A stretch of DNA of 64,000 bases from Massilia oculi (GCF_003143515.1 NZ_CP029343.1:2604001-2668000), one strand, 5' to 3'. Positions 20,404-30,978 are shown, counted from the stretch's first letter. Notes: a model not told the origin generated them from the sequence alone. A program made the numbers and translations.

Positions 20404-21741
20404 TCAGACCGCGTCGGACAGCGAGGTGAAGTTGAAGTCGCGCACCTTCATCGGCGGCAGCACCATCTGGAACGGCACTTCGTCGCCGCCGATGATCTGC
20501 GGCTTGCCCAGTTCGTCGATATTGTTGAGGATCGTGACCGGGCTCTCGTTGAAGCGGAAGTTCTTGAGCGGGTACTTGATCTTGCCGTTCTCGACATAGA
20601 AGGTGCCGTCGCGGGTCAGGCCCGTGAGTAGCAGCGACTGTGGATCGACCATGCGGATATACCAGGTGCGGGTGACCACGATGCCCTTCTTGGTGCCCGC
20701 GATCAGCTCTTCCAGCGACTTGGTGCCGCCGGCCATGATCATGTTGCCGTGGCCCGCGGTGGCGCGCTTGCCCGTCTTCTGGGCCCAGTAGCGCGAATAG
20801 TCGAGCGAGGCGACGCGGCCATCCTTGACCAGCTGGGTGCGTTCGCGCGCCAGCAGCGACTCGTTGTCCCACGGCGCGACCGGCACGTCCTTGTCCCACG
20901 GGTCGGCCCAGATGTTCACCTGGCTGTCGAACAGCTTGTCGCCCAGGCGGTTCTTGCCGCCGGCCTTCGACAGGAAGCTGCGGCCCTCGTCGGCCGAGCG
21001 CGCGTCGAAGGCGCTGAACATATTGCCCAGGATTTCCGAGGTCGCCGCCGGCTCCAGGATCACGGTGTAGCGGCCCGGTTCCAGCGCACGCGCCTCGACC
21101 GAACGCAGCGCCTTCTCGATCGCCACTTCGGCCGCCTCGCGCGCGTCGAAGCGCGCGGCGTCGACCGCCGAGCGGGTCACCCAGCCCGAACCGCGGCCGT
21201 CTTCGGTGCGCGCGGTGAGGCTGAACGACAGGTCGGTGAAGTCCTGGTGGCCGAACACGCCGTTCGAGTTGGCCATGGTGGCGAAGCGGGTGCTGTCGGT
21301 GAAGAAGCCGGCGGTGACCAGCTTGTTCTTGCGCGCCAGCTCGATGCAGGTGGCCGCCACCTCGGCCCGGAAGTCCGGGTCGATCGCCGCGGTCTTCGGC
21401 ACGAAGGTGGTGGTGGCGCGGTATTCCTGCTTCGCGATGGCCGGCATGAACTCCGGATTCTCGGGCGCCAGCCTGGCCAGCTCCTCGGCGCGGCGCACCG
21501 CTTTTTCCAGCGACTTGTCGTCGAACTCGTTGATCACGGCGGTGCCGCTGCGCTTGCCGAAGGCCACGCGTACCTGCAGCTGCATGTCTTCGGTCAGGCC
21601 GGCGGTCGACACGCTGTTGCGCGCGAAGCGCACGTTGCCGACGCGGCTGCCTTCGATCGATACCGTGCATTCGTCGGCTTTCGACAGCGACAGGACGCGA
21701 TCGGTGATTTTCTTGGCTTGTTCCTGGTTCAGGGCTTTCAT
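20404..21741 (-). CDS. TldE/PmbA-like protein, copy 1
   Basis: This 445-residue protein is the non-metal partner subunit of a TldD-TldE peptidase. It has the family's N-terminal domain (DECTVSIEGSRVGNVRFARNSVSTAG) and C-terminal core (TRDGTFYVENGKIKYPLKNFRFNESPV), but no HExxxH motif and no signal peptide. In the known E. coli TldD-TldE complex, which processes microcin B17 and degrades unstructured peptides, the active site lies in TldD. It follows TldD copy 1 by ten bases. It is similar along its whole length to copy 2 at 23486-24820. Confidence 0.88.
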   Translation of the reverse strand: MKALNQEQAKKITDRVLSLSKADECTVSIEGSRVGNVRFARNSVSTAGLTEDMQLQVRVAFGKRSGTAVINEFDDKSLEKAVRRAEELARLAPENPEFMPAIAKQEYRATTTFVPKTAAIDPDFRAEVAATCIELARKNKLVTAGFFTDSTRFATMANSNGVFGHQDFTDLSFSLTARTEDGRGSGWVTRSAVDAARFDAREAAEVAIEKALRSVEARALEPGRYTVILEPAATSEILGNMFSAFDARSADEGRSFLSKAGGKNRLGDKLFDSQVNIWADPWDKDVPVAPWDNESLLARERTQLVKDGRVASLDYSRYWAQKTGKRATAGHGNMIMAGGTKSLEELIAGTKKGIVVTRTWYIRMVDPQSLLLTGLTRDGTFYVENGKIKYPLKNFRFNESPVTILNNIDELGKPQIIGGDEVPFQMVLPPMKVRDFNFTSLSDAV

Positions 21742-21751
21742 CCTGGTCTCC

Positions 21752-23389
21752 TTATCCGATCTTGCGTGCGGTATTGATGACGTTGATGCCGTTGAAGCGG
21801 GTGGTGCTCGATCCGTGCGACACCGCGCTCACCTGGCTCGGCTGGCCCTTGCCGTCGAAGAAGGAGCCGCCCATGCGCCAGTCGCGCTCGTCGCAGATGG
21901 CCGAGCAGGCATTCCAGAATTCCTGGGTATTCGCCTGGTACGCCACGTCCTCGAGCGGGCCGGTGATCTTGCCGTTCTTGATCTCGTAGTACAGCGTGCC
22001 GCCGAACTGGAAGTTGTAGCGCTGCTGGTCGATCGAATAGGAGCCGCGGCCCAGGATATAGATGCCCTTCTTGACGTCCTTGACCATCTCGTCCGGCGTC
22101 AGGCGCGCCTTGCCCGGCTCGAGCGAGACGTTCGGCATGCGCTGGAACTGCACAGTGCTCCAGCTGTCGGCATACGAGCAGCCGTGCGATTCCTTCTCGC
22201 CGATGATGTGGGCCTGGTCGCGCGTGGCCTGGTAGTTGACCAGGATGCCGTCGCGGATGATGTCCCACTGCTTGGCCGGCACGCCCTCGTCGTCGTAGCC
22301 GATCAGGCCAAGCGAGCCCGGTGTCGTGCGGTCCGCGACAAAATTGACGCGCTCGGCGCCGTGCTTGAATTTCTTGCTCTGCCACTTGTCGAGACCCACG
22401 AAACTGGTGCCGGCGTAGTTGGCTTCGTAGCCGAGCACGCGGTCCAGTTCCGTCGGGTGGCCGACGTTCTCGTGGATGGTCAGGAACAGGTGCTCGGGCG
22501 AGAGCACCAGGTCATACTTGCCCGGCTCGACCGACTTGGCGCTGAGCTTTTCGCGTGCCTGCTTGCCCGCCAGGCGCGCGTCCTCGACGATGTCGTAGGA
22601 CTTGGTGTACAGCGTGGTGACGCCGCCGGCGGCGCGCACCTTGTCTTCGGCGCGCGCGTCGAAATATTCATAGCCCATCGAGGCCGGGGCGCCCAGGCCG
22701 CCGCGCGAACGGAACTTGCCGGTGGCCTTGTCGACCGCGGTGGCATTGATCGGGGCCCACAGGCGGTGCACGTCCTGGTCGATGTAGGAGCCGTCGGTCG
22801 ATGCGAAGTATTTTTGCTGGTTGATCTGGAACAGCGAGGCGGTCATGAAGTTCGCGCCCGCATCCAGGCCGGCCTTGTTGGCGGCGATCAGCATGTCGGC
22901 TTTTTCCTTGACCGGCAAGGTGCGCCAATCCTTCTTGATCGGCGTGGCCCAGGCCACTTCGCCGACGCCCTTCACCGGCGCCAGGCGCACGGGTTCCAGT
23001 TGCAGCCTGGCGTTGGCCTTGGCGATCGCCACCGCCTGGCGTGCGGCCTGGGCGACGCCGTCGGCGGTCATGCTGTTGGTCGAGGCGAAGCCATAGGCGC
23101 CGTCGGCGATCACGCGAATGCCGACGCCGCTCGATTCGGTGTTGTTGATGCTTTCGACGTTCAGGTCGCGTGTGACGATGAACTGGTTCAGGTAGCGGCC
23201 GATGCGCACGTCGCAATACGACGCGCCGGCCTGTGTGGCCGCGCCCATGGCGGTATCGGCCAGGACTTTCTTGGCGCTTGCCGCCATCGGTTTGAGCAGG
23301 TCTTCGGCCGCGATCGCGTTGCCGAAGACCGGAATGAGCATGGCGCCGGCAGTGCCGGCGCCGATCTGCAGGAATTTACGACGTTCCAT
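21752..23389 (-). CDS. TldD-like metallopeptidase with Tat signal, copy 1
   Basis: This 545-residue protein is the catalytic subunit. The motif HENVGH (H306, E307, H311) matches the HExxxH zinc site of TldD, followed by PTELDRVLGYEANYAGTSF. C-terminal Cys residues in NACSAICDE could include the third ligand. The N-terminus MERRKFLQIGAGTAGAMLIPVFGNAIA is a twin-arginine signal with hydrophobic core and AxA-like cleavage site, so the enzyme should be exported folded, unlike cytoplasmic E. coli TldD. GGAGG lies seven bases before the ATG. A 96-base gap with hairpins separates it from TldE copy 2. Confidence 0.9.
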   Translation of the reverse strand: MERRKFLQIGAGTAGAMLIPVFGNAIAAEDLLKPMAASAKKVLADTAMGAATQAGASYCDVRIGRYLNQFIVTRDLNVESINNTESSGVGIRVIADGAYGFASTNSMTADGVAQAARQAVAIAKANARLQLEPVRLAPVKGVGEVAWATPIKKDWRTLPVKEKADMLIAANKAGLDAGANFMTASLFQINQQKYFASTDGSYIDQDVHRLWAPINATAVDKATGKFRSRGGLGAPASMGYEYFDARAEDKVRAAGGVTTLYTKSYDIVEDARLAGKQAREKLSAKSVEPGKYDLVLSPEHLFLTIHENVGHPTELDRVLGYEANYAGTSFVGLDKWQSKKFKHGAERVNFVADRTTPGSLGLIGYDDEGVPAKQWDIIRDGILVNYQATRDQAHIIGEKESHGCSYADSWSTVQFQRMPNVSLEPGKARLTPDEMVKDVKKGIYILGRGSYSIDQQRYNFQFGGTLYYEIKNGKITGPLEDVAYQANTQEFWNACSAICDERDWRMGGSFFDGKGQPSQVSAVSHGSSTTRFNGINVINTARKIG

Positions 23390-23427
23390 GTATCCTCCAA
23401 ATGCGGCGCCTCGATACGAGAGGCCGC

Positions 23428-23475
23428 GTGGACGGGAAACCCAGCTGAGCGCCCCGGTCCACCCTACATTTTTTT
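23428..23475. repeat. Intergenic palindrome with CCACCCTA tail inside the operon
   Basis: GTGGA-CGGG pairs with CCCGG-TCCAC across a 16-base loop (23428-23462), followed by ACCCTACATTTTTTT. A smaller hairpin (GCCTC/GAGGC) lies at 23408-23424. It sits between TldE copy 2 and TldD copy 1, where it could attenuate or stabilise the mRNA. The same GTCCACCCTA signature occurs at 60574-60583. Confidence 0.45.
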
Positions 23476-23485
23476 AACGTTCAGA

Positions 23486-24820
23486 TCAGACCGCGTCCGA
23501 CAGCGACGTGAAGTTGAAGTCGCGGATCTTCATCGACGGAATCAGCATCGAGTAGCGCGCCTCATCGGCGCCGATCACGGCCGGCCTGCCGATTTCCTCG
23601 ATATTGTTCAGCATCGAGACCGGGCTTTCGTTGAAGCGGAAGTTCTTGATCGGATGCTTGATCTTGCCGTTCTCGACGTAGAAGGTGCCGTCGCGGGTCA
23701 GGCCGGTCAGCAGCACCGATTGCGGGTCCACCATGCGGATGTACCAGGTGCGGGTGACCAGCACGCCCTTCTTGGTGTTGGCGATCAGCTCTTCGGTACT
23801 CTTGTTGGTGCCGGCCATGATGATGTTGCCGGCCGCGCCCACCGCGCGCTGCTTCTTCTGCTGCGCCCAGTAGCGCGAGTAGTCGAGGGCGTTGATCTTG
23901 CCGTCCTTGACCAGCTCCACGCGTTCGCGCGGCAGCATGTTCTCGTCCCACGGCAGCACGGCGACGTCCTTGTCCCACGGATCGGACCAGATATTGACCT
24001 GGCTGTCGAACAGCTTGTCGCCCAGGCGGTTCTTGCCGCCGGCCTTCGACAGGAAGCTGCGGCCTTCGTCGGCGCGGCGCGCGTCGAAGCCGCCCAGCAT
24101 GAAGGACAGCAGGTCCGACGTCGCGGCCGGCTCCATGATCACGGTGTAACGGCCCGGTTCGAGCGCCTTGGCGTCAACCGAGCGCAGTGCCTTCTCGATC
24201 GCGATCTCGGCCGCTTCGCGCGGGTCGAACTTGGACACATCGCGCGCCGAGCGCTTGACCCAGCCCGAACCGCGACCGTCTTCGGTGCGCACGGTCAGGG
24301 TGAAGTCGAGCGAGGTCGCGACCTGGTGGCCGAACAGGCCGTTCGAGTTGGCGATCGTCTCGAAGCTGGTGCGGTCGGTGAAGAAGCCGGCCGAGACCAG
24401 GCCACGCTTGCGGCAGCCCTCGATGGCGTAGGCGGCGGCCTGCGCGCGGTATTCCGGATCGATGTCGGCGGTCTTCTGGACGAAGGTGTCGGACGGCTTG
24501 TAGGCGGTCTTGGCGATCGCCGGGATGAATTCCGGATTGTCCGGGGCCAGCTTCGCCAGGTCTTCGGCGCGGCGCACGGCGCGCTCGATCGACTTGTCGT
24601 CGAATTCGTTGATGGTGGCCGTGCCCTGCTTCTTGCCGAAGGCGACCTGCACCTGGATGCGGGTGTCGTCGGCCAGGCCGGCGGTCGAGACGGCGTTGCG
24701 CGCGAAGCGGATATTGCCGATGGTGCTGCCTTCGATGTTGACGATGCACTCGTCGGCCTTGGTCAGCGACATCACGCGGTCGCTGATCTTCCTGGTTTGT
24801 TCCTGGGTCAAGATGCTCAT
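23486..24820 (-). CDS. TldE/PmbA-like protein, copy 2
   Basis: This 444-residue paralogue of the TldE at 20404-21741 shares long blocks with it, such as EGRSFLSKAGGKNRLGDKLF and VTRTWYIRMVDPQS. It has no zinc motif and no signal peptide. It starts 13 bases after the TldD copy 2 gene, so each TldE is paired with its own TldD. The two pairs most likely arose by duplication of a whole TldD-TldE unit. If the TldE proteins act on exported substrates, they would have to travel with their TldD partners. Confidence 0.88.
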   Translation of the reverse strand: MSILTQEQTRKISDRVMSLTKADECIVNIEGSTIGNIRFARNAVSTAGLADDTRIQVQVAFGKKQGTATINEFDDKSIERAVRRAEDLAKLAPDNPEFIPAIAKTAYKPSDTFVQKTADIDPEYRAQAAAYAIEGCRKRGLVSAGFFTDRTSFETIANSNGLFGHQVATSLDFTLTVRTEDGRGSGWVKRSARDVSKFDPREAAEIAIEKALRSVDAKALEPGRYTVIMEPAATSDLLSFMLGGFDARRADEGRSFLSKAGGKNRLGDKLFDSQVNIWSDPWDKDVAVLPWDENMLPRERVELVKDGKINALDYSRYWAQQKKQRAVGAAGNIIMAGTNKSTEELIANTKKGVLVTRTWYIRMVDPQSVLLTGLTRDGTFYVENGKIKHPIKNFRFNESPVSMLNNIEEIGRPAVIGADEARYSMLIPSMKIRDFNFTSLSDAV

Positions 24821-24833
24821 GTGCGTCCCTGCC

Positions 24834-26468
<1,635 letters not shown>

Positions 26469-26615
26469 GTGTTCTCCTGAATGACCTACTTCCGGGCAGC
26501 GGTTCCGCAAACAGCTCGGCGCCGCTCTTGTATGTACATCGCTATTGTTTTGGATTTGCCTGTGTGCCCACGCGGCAAACCTCTCAACCATAGCATCGAC
26601 TTAGCGTTTTGAATA

Positions 26616-26631
26616 GGCAATCTTTGTGCCA
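26616..26631 (-). promoter_or_regulatory. Candidate sigma-54 promoter of the ten-gene TldD/E operon
   Basis: On the minus strand the sequence is TGGCACAAAGATTGCC, matching TGGCACRNNNNTTGCW at every fixed position except the last, with exact GG-N10-GC spacing. It points toward the TldD copy 2 gene and would give a leader of roughly 140 bases. A sigma-54 activator must bind somewhere upstream; which one is unknown. Confidence 0.65.
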
Positions 26632-26687
26632 CCGCAATGCAACGTTCTCTGCCTGTGCAGGGCACTGTCTGTACGATGAACATTCCA

Positions 26688-26703
26688 CGCATATGCATAT
26701 GCG
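26688..26703. promoter_or_regulatory. Perfect 16-bp palindrome, candidate operator
   Basis: CGCATATGCATATGCG is fully self-complementary. It lies nine bases upstream of the -35 box of the rightward promoter and about 57 bases upstream of the leftward sigma-54 site, so a dimeric regulator bound here could influence both directions. Confidence 0.5.
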
Positions 26704-26711
26704 GGGAACGC

Positions 26712-26740
26712 TTGACTATGGAGGTTGCCTGTTCGATCAT
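26712..26740 (+). promoter_or_regulatory. Candidate sigma-70 promoter of the methyltransferase gene
   Basis: TTGACT (26712-26717) and GATCAT (26735-26740) are separated by 17 bases. The -35 box is near consensus and the -10 box is moderate. Transcription would start about 50 bases before the ATG at 26799. Confidence 0.45.
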
Positions 26741-26798
26741 CTTCGGGTTGACGGCGGCGAACCGCCGGCCGTCCGATCCACCAAGGAGACTTCGCACG

Positions 26799-27584
26799 AT
26801 GAAACGACTGATCCTGGCCGCGATGCTGGCGACCGGCCTCGCCGGCGCCGCGCATGCCGACGACGCCCTCAAATCCGCCATCGCCGGCGAACACCGCGCA
26901 GCCGCCAACAAGGCCCGCGACACCTACCGCCACCCGTATGAAACCCTGACCTTCTTCGGCATCAAGCCCGATATGACGGTGATCGAGCTGGCGCCGTCGG
27001 GCGGCTGGTATACCGAGATCCTGGCGCCCTACCTGCACGATAAGGGCAAGCTGCTGGGCGCCGCGCCGTCCGCCGAGAGCCGCTATGGCAAAGCATTCCG
27101 CGACAAGCTGGCCACCGACGCCAAGGTCTACGGCAAGGTCACCCCGGTCCTGTTCGAGCCACCGACCCGCTACGAGCTGGGCGCACCGAACAGCGCCGAC
27201 ATGGTGCTTACCTTCCGCAACCTGCACAACTGGCTGGGTGGCGGCGACGATGCAGTGCTCACCACGCTGAAGGAAGTGCACAAGGTGCTCAAACCCGGCG
27301 GCGTGCTGGGCGTGGTCGAGCACCGCCTGCCGGCGAAGATGGAGCAGGATGCCAAGGCGTCGAGCGGCTATATGCACGAGGCGTATGTGATCCGCATGGC
27401 CGAACGCGCCGGCTTCAAGCTGGCCGCCAAGTCGGAGGTGAACGCCAATCCGAAGGACACCGCCGACCATGAAAAAGGCGTGTGGACGCTGCCGCCGGTG
27501 CTGGCCAACAAGGACAAGGACCGCGCGAAGTACCTCGCCATCGGCGAGAGCGACCGCATGACGCTCAAATTCGTCAAGCAGTAA
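26799..27584 (+). CDS. Exported class I SAM-dependent methyltransferase-like protein
   Basis: This 261-residue protein has a clear signal peptide (MKRLILAAMLATGLAGAAHA) before a class I methyltransferase fold: motif I is VIELAPSGGWYTEILAPYL, a middle strand is DMVLTFRNLHNW, and a post-motif is VLKPGGVLGVVEH. The ATG at 26799 is used because AAGGAG precedes it. Methyltransferase-fold proteins with export signals are a known but poorly explained group, since SAM is not expected in the periplasm. It is divergent from the TldD/E operon. A G-U containing hairpin (27598-27629) follows the stop codon. Confidence 0.82.
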   Translation: MKRLILAAMLATGLAGAAHADDALKSAIAGEHRAAANKARDTYRHPYETLTFFGIKPDMTVIELAPSGGWYTEILAPYLHDKGKLLGAAPSAESRYGKAFRDKLATDAKVYGKVTPVLFEPPTRYELGAPNSADMVLTFRNLHNWLGGGDDAVLTTLKEVHKVLKPGGVLGVVEHRLPAKMEQDAKASSGYMHEAYVIRMAERAGFKLAAKSEVNANPKDTADHEKGVWTLPPVLANKDKDRAKYLAIGESDRMTLKFVKQ

Positions 27585-27597
27585 GCACGTCGGTCCC

Positions 27598-27629
27598 GTC
27601 GTGGAGGAAGGCCATGCCGCCTCCGCGAC
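27598..27629 (+). terminator. Possible weak terminator hairpin after the methyltransferase gene
   Basis: GTCGTGGAGG pairs with CCTCCGCGAC (one G-U pair) around a 12-base loop. The downstream tail is only moderately T-rich (ATTCTCGTATTTCCTTTT), so termination may be partial. Confidence 0.4.
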
Positions 27630-27705
27630 GATTCTCGTATTTCCTTTTGCGTCGCCTGTGGTTATTCTTCCGGATGCATCCTGAACCGTCCAACCGAAGG
27701 AAACC

Positions 27706-29304
27706 ATGAAGACTCTGCCGACATTGCGCCTGGCCGCCCTCGCCCTAGCCGTCTGCGGCGCCGCGCACGCCCAGGATACCGTGCCGCCTGAAGCCCAGGC
27801 CATGCCTGCTCCCGCACCCGTCCCGGCGCCCGCCATTGCTCCTCCAGTCGCCGCCAAGAGCGCCGTGCCCGCGCCGGTCCTGCCCGCGGTCGAGAACTCG
27901 GTGGTGAAGATCTTCGCCACGATCCGCCGCCCCGAACCCTACAAGCCCTGGACCAAGGCGGCGCCAGCCTCGGTCACCGGTTCCGGCGTCATCATCGAGG
28001 GCAAGCGCATCCTGACCAATGCCCACGTGGTCGGCTATGCGAGCCAGGTCGAGGTGCAGGCCAGCCAGTCCGGCGACAAGGTGGCGGCCAGGGTGATCGC
28101 GCTGGCGCGCGGCATCGACCTGGCCGTGCTGGAACTGGAAGACCCGTCCTTCTTCGACAAGCGTCCGCCGGTGCCGCGCGCCCCCGTGCTGCCCTACGTG
28201 CGCCAGCAGGTGTTCGCCTACGGCTATCCGGTCGGCGGCAACTCGCTGTCGACCACCACCGGCATCGTCTCGCGCGTGGAGTTCGTCAACTACGGCGCCT
28301 TCAGCTCGGGCCTGCGGATCCAGATCGACGCCCCGATCAATCCCGGCAACAGCGGCGGTCCGGTGGTGTCGGGCGAGCGCATGGTCGGCCTGGCTTTCGC
28401 CGGCGCGACCAACGCGCAGAACATCGGCTACGTGATCCCCAACGAGGAAATCGAACTGTTCCTGCGCGACGTGGCCGACGGCCGCTACGACGGCAAGCCG
28501 CTGCTGCACGACAGCGTGCAGACGCTGGAAAACCCGGCGCTGCGCCAGTTCCTCAAGCTGGATAAATCGGTCGAAGGCGCGGTGGTGCACCGCCCCTACC
28601 GGGTCGACGACAGCTGGCCGCTGAAGGAGTGGGACGTGATCACCCATATCGGCGAATACGCGGTCGACAACCAGGGCATGGTCAAGCTGGGCTCGAACCT
28701 GCGCGTGCGCTTCCAGTACCGCATCCAGCAGGTGGCGAAGAACGGCAAGGTGCCCATGACGATCATCCGTGGCGGCAAGGAGAATAAGGTCGAGGTGCCG
28801 GCCACCGGCCCGCGTCCGCTCCTGATCTCGGACCTGGACGGCGGCTATCCGTCCTACTTCATCTACGGCCCGATCACCTTCTCGCGCGCCACCAGCGAAT
28901 TCATGAGCTTTGTCGCCGGCAGCGCGCCGGGGATGAACGCCTATGCCTTCAACGCCAGCCCCCTGGTCACGCGGCGCGGCGATTCGCCGACGCCCGAGCG
29001 CGAAGAGCTGGTGGTGATCAGCGCGCCGTTCTTCCCGCACAAGCTGGTGAGCGGCTACAACAACCGCTTCGGCTCGGTGATCGAATCGGTGAACGGCGAG
29101 AAGGTGCGCAGCCTGCGCCACCTGGTGGAACTGCTGCGCGACCTGAAGGACGACCAGGTGGTGCTGCGCTTCGACCAGCGCTACGGCGAGACCATGATCC
29201 TGCCGCGCCAGGCGACGCTGGCGGCGACCGAGTCCATCCTGTCGGATAACGGGATCAGGACGCAGGGGTCGGAAGACATGATGAAGGTGTGGGAGCGCAA
29301 ATAA
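27706..29304 (+). CDS. S1C-type trypsin-like serine protease (DegP/HtrA-like), exported
   Basis: This 532-residue protein has a signal peptide (residues 1-22), a Pro/Ala-rich linker (24-60) and a trypsin-like domain with a complete triad: H107 in LTNAHVVG, D138 in GIDLAVLE and S216 in GNSGGPV. The C-terminal 280 residues hold PDZ-like regions, including FGSVIESVNGEKVRSLRHLVELLRDLKDDQVVLRF. It resembles the plant-Deg-like branch of HtrA proteases more than E. coli DegP. A likely role is periplasmic protein quality control. AAGGAAACC precedes the ATG. Confidence 0.9.
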   Translation: MKTLPTLRLAALALAVCGAAHAQDTVPPEAQAMPAPAPVPAPAIAPPVAAKSAVPAPVLPAVENSVVKIFATIRRPEPYKPWTKAAPASVTGSGVIIEGKRILTNAHVVGYASQVEVQASQSGDKVAARVIALARGIDLAVLELEDPSFFDKRPPVPRAPVLPYVRQQVFAYGYPVGGNSLSTTTGIVSRVEFVNYGAFSSGLRIQIDAPINPGNSGGPVVSGERMVGLAFAGATNAQNIGYVIPNEEIELFLRDVADGRYDGKPLLHDSVQTLENPALRQFLKLDKSVEGAVVHRPYRVDDSWPLKEWDVITHIGEYAVDNQGMVKLGSNLRVRFQYRIQQVAKNGKVPMTIIRGGKENKVEVPATGPRPLLISDLDGGYPSYFIYGPITFSRATSEFMSFVAGSAPGMNAYAFNASPLVTRRGDSPTPEREELVVISAPFFPHKLVSGYNNRFGSVIESVNGEKVRSLRHLVELLRDLKDDQVVLRFDQRYGETMILPRQATLAATESILSDNGIRTQGSEDMMKVWERK

Positions 29305-29326
29305 GGTTCACTACCCGCGCGCCATG

Positions 29327-29356
29327 AAAAACGCCCGCGGATCCGCGGGCGTTTTT
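29327..29356. terminator. Bidirectional rho-independent terminator
   Basis: A perfect 30-base palindrome runs from an A-tract into a GC-rich stem (ACGCCCGCGG) and out to a T-tract. It lies between the convergent protease and serine hydrolase genes and has the right features to stop transcription from both sides. Confidence 0.9.
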
Positions 29357-29364
29357 CGTTGCTC

Positions 29365-30978
29365 TTACTTCGCCTTTTTCACGGGCGTGAACAGCAAGTC
29401 CTGGAAGTCATAACTAAAGTCCGTCTCGGTCGACACCGGCTTCATCCGCAACCGCTCGATCGAACCGTCATGATCCAGCGAGAAGGTCGCGTAGGCGTCG
29501 GCGTTGAAGTTGCGTTCCTTCCAGCGCACGATGAAGGTATCGTGCTGGAAGTGCTCCATCTCGCCAGTCAGGTCGGGGGTGCGAGAGAACGACATCACCA
29601 GCTTGCTGCCCTGGCGCTTGACGATCGCCTTGCCATACCAGGCGTCCTCGTACTCGCCCTCGTAGTCCCACAGCGGCAGCGACGGCTTCGAGGCCTTGGC
29701 GCGGCTGGCGCTCTCGCCCTTCACGCGCGCCTCTTCCTTTTCCCGCGCTTCGCGGTCGACCTCGGCGATGCGGCCGATCCAGTCGGTCGGCGCCACGCCC
29801 AGGTACTGGTCCAGCAGGCGGTATTGCAGCGCATTGAGCGACGGGCCGCTTTCGGCATTGGTGAAGATCGCGATGCCCAGCTTGGCGTCCGGCACCAGCA
29901 GCACGCGCGAATAGAAGCCCTGCAATGCACCTCCGTGCATCGCCACCAGCTTGCCCTGGTAGTCGCGCAACTGGAAGCCCAGGCCATAGGCGAAGAAGTT
30001 CGGCTTGGTCGCCGCCAGCGGTGGACGCGGCTCGTTGATCTTCATCGGCGTCTGCGCGGTCCACATCTCGCGCGCCTGTTTCTCTGACCACAGGCGCACT
30101 TCCTTGCCGCTGGCGTCCGTTTTCACGCGGCCCTGGTCGAGCAGCACGTTCATCCAGCGCGCGATGTCCTCGGCATTGGTGTTGATGCCCACCGCGCCGA
30201 TCGCGTTCGCCACCGGCATCGGCTTGACCACCGCCGCCTTGCCATTGATCTTGCTGTGCGGCGCCGACACGTTCATGCCCGGCTTGTGCTGGTCCAGGCT
30301 GGTGGTGGTGGCCTGCATGCCGACGGGATCGAGGATCCACTCGCGCATGGTCGCGCCCCAGTCTTTGCCGGATTTCCGGGCGATGATCTTGCCGGCCACG
30401 ATGTACAGCAGGTTGTCGTAGGCGTAGCTGTTGCGGAAGCTCGTCGCCGGCTTGATGTAGCGGAGGTTGTGGATGATCTCGTCGGTGCTGAAGGTGGTGG
30501 TCGGCCACCACATCAGGTCACCGGCGCCCAGTCCCAGGCCGCTGCGGTGGGTGAGCAGGTCGCGCACCGTCATCTCGGCCGTCACGTAGGCATCGTACAT
30601 GCGGAAGTCCGGCAGGTGCTTGATGACCGGGTCATCCCATTCCAGCTTGCCCTGGTCGACCAGCATCGCCAGCCCCGCCGCCGTGAATGCCTTGGAGTTG
30701 GACGCGATCTCGAAGATGGTCTTGCCGTCGACCGGCGTCGGGTCGCCCAGCTTGCGCACGCCGAAGCCCTGGGTGACGACGACCTTGCCGTCCTTGACCA
30801 CGGCGATGGCGATGCCCGGGACGTCGAAGGTTTTCAGGACGCGGTTGACGTCGGCTTCGAGGTCATAGGCTGGCGCCGCTGCGGCGGCCGTCGGCGCGGC
30901 GGCGGTTTGCGCCACTGCGGCGCCCACGCTGCAGAGCGCAAGCACTACGACGCCGGCGAGTCGGTTCATGATCATCAT
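29365..30978 (-). CDS. Serine hydrolase (class C beta-lactamase fold) with DUF3471-like C-terminus
   Basis: This 537-residue exported protein (signal peptide about residues 1-23) has the SxxK motif S93-N-S-K96 and a YxN-type motif in SYAYDNLLYIVAG. The catalytic domain is followed near residues 430-535 by a DUF3471-like beta domain (WDYEGEYEDAWYGKAIVKRQ). Such proteins are usually D-aminopeptidases, esterases or peptidoglycan-related peptidases rather than beta-lactamases. Its ATG overlaps the stop codon of the M1 peptidase gene by four bases, so the two are co-translated. Confidence 0.9.
   Translation of the reverse strand: MMIMNRLAGVVVLALCSVGAAVAQTAAAPTAAAAAPAYDLEADVNRVLKTFDVPGIAIAVVKDGKVVVTQGFGVRKLGDPTPVDGKTIFEIASNSKAFTAAGLAMLVDQGKLEWDDPVIKHLPDFRMYDAYVTAEMTVRDLLTHRSGLGLGAGDLMWWPTTTFSTDEIIHNLRYIKPATSFRNSYAYDNLLYIVAGKIIARKSGKDWGATMREWILDPVGMQATTTSLDQHKPGMNVSAPHSKINGKAAVVKPMPVANAIGAVGINTNAEDIARWMNVLLDQGRVKTDASGKEVRLWSEKQAREMWTAQTPMKINEPRPPLAATKPNFFAYGLGFQLRDYQGKLVAMHGGALQGFYSRVLLVPDAKLGIAIFTNAESGPSLNALQYRLLDQYLGVAPTDWIGRIAEVDREAREKEEARVKGESASRAKASKPSLPLWDYEGEYEDAWYGKAIVKRQGSKLVMSFSRTPDLTGEMEHFQHDTFIVRWKERNFNADAYATFSLDHDGSIERLRMKPVSTETDFSYDFQDLLFTPVKKAK

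Larger units (their letters stand above)
26469..26798. promoter_or_regulatory. Divergent control region between the TldD/E operon and the methyltransferase gene
   Basis: This 330-base gene-free stretch separates two divergent units. It holds a sigma-54 candidate reading left, a 16-base palindrome and a sigma-70-like promoter reading right, each listed separately. It is less GC-rich than the flanking genes. I see no gene in it. Confidence 0.6.

Noticed and set aside
26511..26591. Longer TldD copy 2 starting at 26591
   Set aside because: The added residues have no family character, would bury the Tat signal, and the ATG at 26468 has a good ribosome binding site.
29365..30978. A beta-lactamase resistance gene
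   Set aside because: The fold and SxxK motif are shared with many peptidases and esterases; the DUF3471-like C-terminus and pairing with an M1 peptidase favour a non-resistance role.
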